A stretch of DNA of 48,475 nucleotides. It comes from a virus. This document shows positions 39,299 to 47,900 of this stretch, in pieces. The first letter of the stretch is position 1; each line of letters opens with the position of its first letter. The notes under the pieces are model-generated. The model did not search any database, had not been told where the DNA came from, and worked only from the letters and a program-made list of their open reading frames with translations. The translations under genes were made by a program, and so were the position numbers. Location of the stretch: the IMG/VR virus record IMGVR_UViG_3300035118_000155, positions 1 to 48,475 of that record; one strand, given 5' to 3'.

Positions 39299-39342
39299 CA
39301 GGTAAAGACCCGACTGACGGTGCGAACGGGAGGGCCTACAAG

Positions 39343-39609
39343 TTGGACGCTACATCTCTGGCTCTGATCTGCTCAGCAGGAGGAACGGCTGTGGGCTCCT
39401 TTCTGACCTACCGGCTCAGCTCGAAGCGCGACAAGACGGCGCGTGAGACCCAACGCGACGACCTGCTCTCCGATCGCCTGAAGCAACTCGACATCCGCAT
39501 CGACGAGTGCGAGGACCGGCACCGCAAGTGCCTCGAAGATCAGGCTGAGCTGCGCGAGCATCTCGGCCGTCTGGAGGTGCAGGTAGCGACGCTGGAGAAG
39601 AAGCAGTAG
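39343..39609 (+). CDS. Membrane-anchored coiled-coil protein, 88 aa; possible inner spanin or holin
   Basis: TTG start with GGGAGG 9 nt upstream. One N-terminal membrane segment (SLALICSAGGTAVGSFLTYRL) followed by a charged coiled coil (ETQRDDLLSDRLKQLDIRI, ECEDRHRKCLEDQAELREHL, VQVATLEKK). This topology fits an inner-membrane spanin or a small holin-associated protein. No overlapping outer-spanin gene is seen. The start codon is the weakest part of the call. Confidence 0.55.
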   Translation: MDATSLALICSAGGTAVGSFLTYRLSSKRDKTARETQRDDLLSDRLKQLDIRIDECEDRHRKCLEDQAELREHLGRLEVQVATLEKKQ

Positions 39610-39612
39610 CCT
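39607..39612 (+). promoter_or_regulatory. TAGCCT -10-like box 6 nt before start
   Basis: TAGCCT covers the stop codon of the preceding gene and ends 6 nt before the GTG at 39619. No Shine-Dalgarno sequence is present before that GTG. No clear -35 box. Confidence 0.35.
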
Positions 39613-39618
39613 TCCGGC

Positions 39619-40494
39619 GTGGGCTTCAAACTCAAGAAACTGACCAAGCCGAGCAGCCTCCGCCGGATCGGCATGGCAATCGGCACTGGTGGGGCCAGCG
39701 AGGCCGGGCGAGCCATCGCCGGCCCCGGCAACCAGAACCTCGGCATGTTCGGGATGCCGCAGACCGGCGGCCCACTCGGAGCGTTCGCCGGAAGCCGCGT
39801 GGACCAGAGCACCGCGCGCGACGCGGCCAACGCGCCCCAGACCGGCGTCGTCCCAAAGGCGCGCCCCGGCGGGATGACCAGCTACTACAACGACTCCTGG
39901 AAGCAGCTCCAGGACACCATGTCAGGTGGTGGCGGGTACGAGGACGCGATCTCGAAGATCCTCGCCAACTTCCAGGGGAAGCCGAGCGACCTGGAGAACT
40001 TCATGCGGCAGGCCCAGCCCTTCATGGGGGCGATCGAGGCCGGCAACATGCGCAACAGCGCGGCCTACAAGCAGATCAACGACCCCAACAACTGGGACAT
40101 GGGGGCTGAGGGCGCCTACGGCCCGGCCGCTGGGCAGATGGCGCGCAGTAGCCAGCGTGGCGTGCAGACGGCTCGCGCGGGGCTGGCGGCGCAGGGCCTC
40201 GGCCGCGGCGCAGGAGGCGCAGCGATTGCCAGCGGCGCAGCGAACCAGCTCGGCGAGCAGCAGTCGAACCTGTGGGCGACGCTGCACCAGCAGGCTCAGC
40301 AGAACCGCATGCAGTCGGCCGGCAACGCGCTCGACGCCCACCGGATGATCGCGCAGATGGCGCTGGGCCAGCAGATCACGCCGCGGGTGGAGCAGGGCAA
40401 CAGCACGCTGCAGCAGGCGATGATGCTGGCGCAGGGTGTCGGTGGCATCGCCGGCGGCGTCGGCTCGCTCGCGTCGCTGGGCGGGAAGGCGTAG
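39619..40494 (+). CDS. Putative internal/ejection protein, 291 aa
   Basis: Basic N terminus (GFKLKKLTKPSSLRRIG), then Ala/Gly/Gln-rich, low-hydrophobicity helices (QMARSSQRGVQTARAGLAAQGLG, ANQLGEQQSNLWATLHQQAQQNRM), ending in a Gly-rich hydrophobic tail (QGVGGIAGGVGSLASLGGKA). This composition is typical of podovirus ejection proteins (P22 gp7/gp20 or T7 gp14 type) that form a conduit through the cell envelope. GTG start behind TAGCCT. It is the first of the candidate ejection-protein genes. Confidence 0.7.
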   Translation: MGFKLKKLTKPSSLRRIGMAIGTGGASEAGRAIAGPGNQNLGMFGMPQTGGPLGAFAGSRVDQSTARDAANAPQTGVVPKARPGGMTSYYNDSWKQLQDTMSGGGGYEDAISKILANFQGKPSDLENFMRQAQPFMGAIEAGNMRNSAAYKQINDPNNWDMGAEGAYGPAAGQMARSSQRGVQTARAGLAAQGLGRGAGGAAIASGAANQLGEQQSNLWATLHQQAQQNRMQSAGNALDAHRMIAQMALGQQITPRVEQGNSTLQQAMMLAQGVGGIAGGVGSLASLGGKA

Positions 40495-40497
40495 CCC

Positions 40498-40746
40498 GTG
40501 GGCGTGCAACTGCCGATCGGGCCGCACCTCATGGCGCACGCGGCGATGGCCAGCATCCAGAACAACCCGCAGCATGCGGCGCTCACGCGGTGGTGGAACT
40601 TCCGCACGGGCGGGCCGCGGATCTACCGCGAAGCTGGCCACAAGGCGTTCGTAGATCCTGACGAGGACAGCTACCGCCTGTATCCTCGCCAGCCATGGGA
40701 CGCTACACCCGACGGCACGGTCGCAAGCTCGAAAACGCCGCCCTGA
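40498..40746 (+). CDS. Small unknown protein, 82 aa
   Basis: GTG 3 nt after the previous stop; 52 bp overlap with the next gene. Helical N terminus (PHLMAHAAMASIQNNPQHAALTRWW), then an aromatic, polar segment (RIYREAGHKAFVDPDEDSYRLYP). No family recognised. Confidence 0.6.
   Translation: MGVQLPIGPHLMAHAAMASIQNNPQHAALTRWWNFRTGGPRIYREAGHKAFVDPDEDSYRLYPRQPWDATPDGTVASSKTPP
40658..40686 (+). promoter_or_regulatory. Candidate promoter CTGACG-N17-TATCCT
   Basis: CTGACG (40658-40663), 17-nt spacer, TATCCT (40681-40686), ending 8 nt before the ATG at 40695, inside the small upstream gene. It is the best -35/-10 pair among the leaderless-type starts. Confidence 0.45.
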
Positions 40747-41966
40747 TCGCGCAGGCGCTGGGGGCGCTTGGCCAGATCCCGGCGACGATCCTGCGGAACA
40801 AGCAGCACGACGAGGCCACGAAGTCGCTCGAAGGCTACCGCCGAGCGACTCTCGACCTGAAGGCGAACGAGCAGCGGGACACCGCGAAGTTCCATCAGGG
40901 GCAGCTCGACCGACAGGCGTCCGGCGACCTGCTGCGGGCGAGCCAGCACGAGTCCGACGTGCAGTCGCGCGAGAAGCTCGCCGGACAGACCCAGAAGACC
41001 CAGATCGACGTCGCCAAGATCAAGGCCGGGGATGCGGCTGCAGCCGAGCAGGGACGCAACGAACGGAACGCCGCCAGCATCGCGTCGCGCAACCAGATCG
41101 CCGCGGACAAGCTGGCGAAGGGTGGCGCTGGTGGTCAGGGCAACGCGCGCCTGTTCGGGGCCGAGGGCATGGCCTCCTACATGAACCCTGACACCTCGAC
41201 TGACACCGAGGAGCAGAAGAAGATCAAGGCGGCGATGAAGGTCCACGACGACTTCATCAAGGCCGGGCAGCAGAACCAGGTCGACTTCAACTACCCGGCG
41301 CTGGCGAAGGAGCACGGCAGCGAGCTCGCGCGCCTGTCGGAGGCGCTCGGCGCCAGCAAGCGGAAGCAGGCAGCGGACATGAAGAACGCGCCGCGCCCGG
41401 CCGCTGGAACCGACGACGGCGGCGCAGCGATGCCCGGCCCCTCGCTCCACGATGCGACCCCGGAGGAGGAGGCGCGGCTTCGCGCTTCCGTGCAGGGCCA
41501 CACTCCGGATGGGCCGCCAGCTCCTGACACGGGCCTTCCGACCGAGGGGCAGATGACGCCCCCTGTCGGGTCTCCGGAGCACGACCAGCGGCAGGGGCAG
41601 CAGCTCCATGACGACTACCACGCGATGATGACCGCGGGCCATCCGGACCGGATGAATGCGTGGCTGCGGACGTGGCAGAAGTTCCCCGGCATCGGCCGCC
41701 CGCCGCGCGACGTGCTCGCTGCCGCCGGCATGGGTGAGTCGGGCCAGATGGCGTTCAACGTCGCCGGCATGGGCGCCTCGGTGCTGCCCGGCCCGCTGCA
41801 GGGTCCCGCCCAGATGCTCGGCACCTCCGCGCTCACACCGCACATCGCTGAGATCATGGCGCAGCTCGGGCTCGGGTTCCCGGGCGCCGCCGCGAGCCAG
41901 AACCCGGAGCCCGGCCCTGCGTACGGGCGGCTGCAGTTCCCGTACGCAGGAGCTGGCGGCCAGTGA
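40695..41966 (+). CDS. Putative internal/ejection protein, 423 aa
   Basis: Basic N terminus (GRYTRRHGRKLENAALIAQAL), a long Gln/Lys/Ala-rich coiled coil (residues about 30-140, e.g. YRRATLDLKANEQRDTAKFHQ, EKLAGQTQKTQIDVAKIKAGD), an acidic Pro-rich middle and a Gly/Met/Pro-rich C terminus with mild hydrophobicity (MAFNVAGMGASVLPGPLQGPA). Composition and place between the 291-aa and 2726-aa proteins indicate a component of the internal core. No enzymatic motif seen. Confidence 0.7.
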   Translation: MGRYTRRHGRKLENAALIAQALGALGQIPATILRNKQHDEATKSLEGYRRATLDLKANEQRDTAKFHQGQLDRQASGDLLRASQHESDVQSREKLAGQTQKTQIDVAKIKAGDAAAAEQGRNERNAASIASRNQIAADKLAKGGAGGQGNARLFGAEGMASYMNPDTSTDTEEQKKIKAAMKVHDDFIKAGQQNQVDFNYPALAKEHGSELARLSEALGASKRKQAADMKNAPRPAAGTDDGGAAMPGPSLHDATPEEEARLRASVQGHTPDGPPAPDTGLPTEGQMTPPVGSPEHDQRQGQQLHDDYHAMMTAGHPDRMNAWLRTWQKFPGIGRPPRDVLAAAGMGESGQMAFNVAGMGASVLPGPLQGPAQMLGTSALTPHIAEIMAQLGLGFPGAAASQNPEPGPAYGRLQFPYAGAGGQ

Positions 41967-44900
41967 CGACGCTCCAGGACCCGCAGGGTCCCGCCTTCCC
42001 GCCCGGCACGCCCGGGATCATGCGTGGCCAGCCCCAGGGCCCGACGCAGCCCGGCGCGGATCGCCCGCCCCCCTCGACACCGCTGCTTGACGTCCCACGC
42101 GACTGGCCCAAGGACCCGGTCGAGCAGGAGCGCGCGATCAAGCACATCGAGGCGAACCTTTCGACCCTGCGGGACCAGCAGGACTTCGCGCTCGACCAGC
42201 AGATCCTCCCCCAGATCCAGGCGCACGCGCACCAGAGCGCGATGGAGATGCAGGCGCAGATGATGGTCGCGCCGCCGCGCACGCCCGAGATGTTCATGGG
42301 CTACCAGCAGCAGCTCTCGAACATGAAGCCCTATCTGCGTCCCGAGGTGGCGCAGTCTGTCGGTGACACCCTGAGTCGCAACTGGGATCTGCGCCAGCAG
42401 CGGTCGCAGTTCGACCAGCAGATCGACCAGCACATCAACCAGAACTACTGGCAGTACCTGCCGGAGACCAAGCGGCGCATGCAGCAGCCGCCGCAGGATC
42501 CGTACAGCGGCGGCATCCCGTTCGAGACGCCGACGCCGCAGATCCAGAACCCCAACACGGGCGAGTGGGGGCCGGCCACCGGCAACATGGGCAGCGCGCT
42601 GGTGAGCGGGGTCAACCCGTTCGGCGAGCCGACGTTCCGCGGCCGGCTGGTGAGCGACCTGCAGTCGCTGGCCGACAAGAACGCCGAGGAGCGCTACGGC
42701 CCGTCGGACGAGGCCCGCGGCGCCGGCGCCGCTGCGCCGAACACGCAGCAGATGTTCGAGAAGGCGAACAAGGCGCGCATCGAGGGCGACAAGTCGGTCT
42801 CGCGGGACACCTACAAGGCGATGCAGTCGGACGCGATCGAGGGCGCCATCCAGCGCCGGCTGGGCTCGAAGAAGGGCGACATCGAGAGCTCCGAGGACTT
42901 CGCCGGCAACATGGCGAACGTCGCCTCGTTCATGGTGCCGTTCGGTGCGGCTGAGAAGCTCAGCGTCGCCGCGGTCCGCTCCATGCCAGGATTGATCGGG
43001 GCTGCCGGCGACCTGACAAAGGCTGGCAAGATCCTCGGGCACGTCGTTGGGCCGAGCGCGGCGATGGCAGCCTACGGCGCCGGCCGCCCGCTCGGGGCCA
43101 GGGAGCAGCTTGAGGTCGACAGTGAAGAACAGCCGGAACGGAAGCGCGATAAGGAGATCGCGTTCCGATTCATGCGGGCCACGCAGGAAGGGCTGCTGAC
43201 GCCGCTCTACTCGCTGGTCGGCAAGATCGGCGGGAGCGAGGGCTCCAGCATGATCCGGAAGCTGTTCGGCTCGACGGGGGCCGCCGCTGCGGCGCCGCTA
43301 ATCAGCGAGCTCGGCAGCGCCGCCGACGACAAGATCGCGCAGATCCTGAGCAACGGCACGCAGACGCCGGCGCAGGAGATCCGCGACGTCTTCGCGCAGC
43401 AGGGCAGCTACGGCAACCTCAGCAAGGCGCTGAAGGCGACCACCAGCAAGGAGAGGTTCGCGGCGCTGAAGGACTACGTCTCGGACGTGATCCCGGGCTC
43501 CCTGGTGTTCGGTGCGCTGACCATGTACCACCACCTGGGGCAGACCTTCGACTCCCGGGTGGAGGGCGTGCGAGCGATGGAGGACTCGGTCGCCGAGCTG
43601 GCCGCCAACCCGCACATCCCGCGCGGCGCCCGCGAGCAGGTCGTCGCGCGGCTGCGTGACATGGTCAGCCAGATGATGCCGGACCGGAAGGAGGACGAGC
43701 GCCGCACCGCCGAGCAGCGGATGCAGGATGCACTCGGCCCCGGTACCTCAGCTCGGGCCACGTTGGACGCCCAGTCGATGGTCGAGCGCCACCTTGGCGA
43801 CATCGACGGCACGACGGTGGCGGAGAAGCTGGCGACGGTTCGTCAGAAGCTGACAGCGCTGCGCGACAAGCCCGAGGACGACCCCGAGGTGATCGCGCTG
43901 GGCCACGAGGCGACGGCGCTGACGTACCTGCGCGACGCGCCCGGGGACCGCAACCCGGCCCGCGGCTTCCGCAAGGCCATGGAGTACATGGACCGGGCCA
44001 CGGCGGCGCGCGGCGGGACGCCCGAGTCGACCACCTCGATCGCCCCGGAGCAGGCCGGCGCCGAGGCGGTTGCCACCAGCCAGCACGTCGGCGACAACGC
44101 AGGCCGCCTGGGCGACGCGGCGATGGGGGCTCAGCTCGATCCGGCTGCGCGCGTGGTCGGGGTCGACGAGCACAGCGGCACGCGGCTGGTGCGGACCGAG
44201 AGCGGCAAGCTGCGGTCGGAGCCGGTCGAGGCCGACGAGCTGCACCGGTTCGAGGGCGAGGGCGGGCCGCCGGCGCGGGAAGCCGAGCCGGCCCCCGGCA
44301 CCATCGCCGTCGGCGATCAGGTCGACACCAAGAAGGGGCCGGCCGAGGTCGTCGCCACACACCCTGAACGCGGTGCCGTGACAGTGAAGGCCGAGGACGG
44401 GGCGACGCGCGAGGTCCCGGTCCCGGCCGCGAAGATCGAGCAGGAGCTGCCGGCGGCCCAGGCCAAGCCGAAGCGGCGGGCTCGGCCTGCTCAGGTATCT
44501 ATACCTGAGCAGCCGGCCCGAGGAACGGCCGGCGACGAAGGGCGGCGGGCCGAGGCCGACAAGCAGGCGCACGACCTGTGGAGCGCGATCCAGCACGACC
44601 CCGAGCACCCGGAGGCGCACTCGTGGCTGAGGGCCATGTCCCCGCTGATCGCGGACGTCGCCGACGCCCGCGCGGCCATGCGGATGCGCGAGGCGGTCAG
44701 CCGCGTCGAGAACGAGGGGCTGTCGATCACCGACGCCATCAGGGACGAGGCCAGGGCGCCGTCTCCATCGGTGGACCCGGAGGTCGAGCGCCGCTCCGAC
44801 GCGGCCATGCACGAGCCGCTGTCCCAGAGGTCCGGCACCGGGGTGCCGATCCGCAAGCCTCATCCGGATGAGGAGCAGATCGCCGCCGCCGCAGTCCGGT

Positions 44901-47900
44901 ACGGGGGCAAGACCTACGAGGGCAAGCTCCACTACTACGCATGGCTGAAGGCGGCCGAGGAGCACGGCTTCAAGTCGGTCGAAGAGATGGTGGCGGACAA
45001 GGGCGGGCCGAGCGAGGGGTATATGACCACCTTCGGCCGCTTCCTGACCAGGGACGAGGCGGACGAGCTGCTGGGCGGCGAAGGGCGTCAACTGGATGCT
45101 TGGGACGACCGCCTCCGAGAGCACCCCATCGAGCAGATCGAGCCGGATCCGGCGGCCATAGAGGCAAAGGAGGGCGCGGCCGAAAAGGGGCAGTACATGC
45201 GCCCGATGGGCGAGGAGCTCGCTCGAAGGCCCGAGCCGGCGCTGGGACCCCCGCCCGTCTCCGTCCTGAACGATCCCCTCATGGCCCGCGCCCGCGAGCT
45301 GGTCCAGACCTCCGGCAAGGCCGGAGTCCGCATGCTGCAGCGGGAGCTGAACGTCGGGAACCGGCGGGCGAAGGCCATGCTGGAGCAGCTCAAGGCCGAG
45401 GGGCTCGTGGGCGAGGGCGGCACGAACCAGTACCGCATGGCCCCGGCAGGCGAGCAGGCTGTCGCCCAGCAGCGCGACCAGCAGCGCCAGGAGGCCAACG
45501 CTGCCACGCAGCGCCGCCAGCTCATCGAAGAGGCGCAGGCGCCCGTCGACCGCTTCCTGCGGGCAGCCAAGGCGGTCCAGGAGGCAGGGCCGGGTCGACC
45601 CGATGACGATCCCAATCTGCGCGAGCGGACCGCCGCTTGGCACAACCTGCAGGATCAGATGGGCACGGCCGACCCGAAGGCCAACGAGCGCATGGCCCTG
45701 TCGAGCCTCGCCGCCGCGCTCGTGGACGAGCCGGGGAAACCATCCGGAGACGATCTGGCATTCCGGTTCAATCTGACGAGGGGGCAGGGCGAGCGGCTCG
45801 CAGGGCTGGTCACGGTGCAGCGCGAGCTGCGGGCCGAGATGCTCAGCGACACCGGTGAGCTCCCGACCCTGGAGGACAAGGGCGACTACGAGGACTACGT
45901 GGCCCGCCAGAAGGAGCAGGGCCGCCCGGCACAGACCAGGGAGCAGTACTTCAACTCCGAGCGCAAGCGGGTCCGCCAGCAGGCCCTGCATGCCATCGAG
46001 CTGCCCGAGGACGAGCTCTCCCCCGAGGTGCGAGACCTCGCTGAGTCCGGCAAGGTCGATGAGGCGATCCGCAACAACTACGTCGAGACGCTGCACGACC
46101 CGGCGGTCACGCAGGAGCAGGCGCAGCACCTGATGGACCTGCACGTCGGCATGGCGGACGGCGCCGCTGACGCGCTGCTGGAGCACCTCGACGAGGAGGG
46201 CAAGGAGCCGCTCACCCACCAGGAGTTCTACGAGGAGGTCACCTCGCTCTACGACTTCCTGAACAGCAAGGAGGCCAAGCTCGCGCGCTACACCGAGGCC
46301 GGCAAGGCGACGCTGCAGAAGGTGCGGCGCGTCGAGGCGATCCTGCGGCGCGGCGTGGTCGGCTACTTCCCCGGCGGCATGAGCTTCATGGGTGGCTCGG
46401 GCGCCGGCATCGCCATGCTCGCCAGGGCAACGGCGAACGGCTTCAGGTTCGGCTACCGCCAGATCCGCCGCTTCGTGCAGTGGTCGATCGGCCAGCGGGG
46501 GTGGTGGGACAAGGTGGTCAAGGAGGTGGCGCGACGCGACGCTTCCCTGAAGAAGGCGGACGCCTGGATGTCAGCGTTTGCCAGCACGATGGACCCGCGC
46601 GAGGCACCCAAGGGGATGCTCGCGTTCATCAACAAGTGGAACGCCTTCGGCGAACCCGGCCTCGTGATGGCCTACGGGCACAGCTCGCTGCACACCGCCG
46701 AGGGGCTGCGGATCGTGTCGATGATCGACCGCGGCGCGCTGCCGGAGACGGCCGACCCCGCCGACCAGGAGGCGTTCATCCGCGCGATGGAGAACTGGCA
46801 CCGCATCGGCAAGGGCGGCACGACGCCCGAGGAGATCGCGGCCGACGAGGCGTGGAAGAAGGTCGAGGCGATGGGACCGAAGGTGGTCGAGCTGCACCAC
46901 GCGCTGCGCGACTTCCTGGGCAAGTTCAACACGATGGCCTTCGAGTACCAGCCCGAGATGCTGCACGCGAAGGACGACATCAAGCTGATGGAGCGGCTGC
47001 GGGGCCAGCTCTATGGTGAGCGTGACGCTCTCGTGGACGAGAAGTTGAGCCTGGAGGCGCAGCGGGCCGGCACTAAGGGGGCCGTCCGTCAGGCCCTGAC
47101 GAAGCAGATCACCAAGGTCACTGACCGCATCCGCAACCGCACCAAGAACATCAGCAAGGCCGAGGCGCGGATGGATCGCTGGAGCGACTACATGCAGCAG
47201 CGCCGGCTCGACAACGCTCAGCGGCTGGAGAAGGGCTTCTTTCCGTCGATCCCGAACGTCGACCTGCTGAGTCAGGTCGAGCGCGACGCCGCGCAGAAGC
47301 GCAGCAACGCGAACGACAACGCCTACGACATCGACTTCTACCGCGTCGCCGGCCACTGGCTGAAGCGGCGCGGCGCGCTCGAAGAGGCCGGCATCCGCGA
47401 CTTCAACGTGGTGCGTTCGACCTTCCACTACATCCGCGAGGTGATGTCGGTGGTGGAGATGAACAAGTGGTGGCACGAGAACCGCGACCGGATCGCCGGC
47501 ACCGAGCGCGCTGTCGACCGCAGCAAGATCTCGATGCCGCACGAGAACCGGTTCCTGTGGTCGCCGACGCTCCAGTACAACGCCCGAGACATGCAGCGGG
47601 TGCGCGTGCTCGGCCGGGTCTGGGCCGTCAACATGAGGCTGCCGAGCGGCACTGAGCACCGCGTGCTGGTGCGCTCGCGCGACGACCTGAAGGGCTTTGA
47701 GAAGTTCATGGTCGACAAGCCGGCGCCGATGACGGCCCTGGCCCCGCACCGCAGCCAGTACCGGCTCAACAAGAACGAGCCCGCCCCTGGGTTCGGCCGC
47801 GACGAGATCGCCTTCGGCCTGCCCGAGACGCTGAAGACCGTGACGCTGCCGCCCGAGATCTCGTCACGGACTGGCACCGTCATGCCGGGCGGCTCGGTGC

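Noticed and set aside
43748-46219. 823-aa open frame on the minus strand
   Set aside because: It is antisense to the giant gene. Its Arg/Gly/Leu/Val-rich, domain-free sequence is typical of a GC-rich shadow frame, and the plus-strand frame shows recognisable domains.
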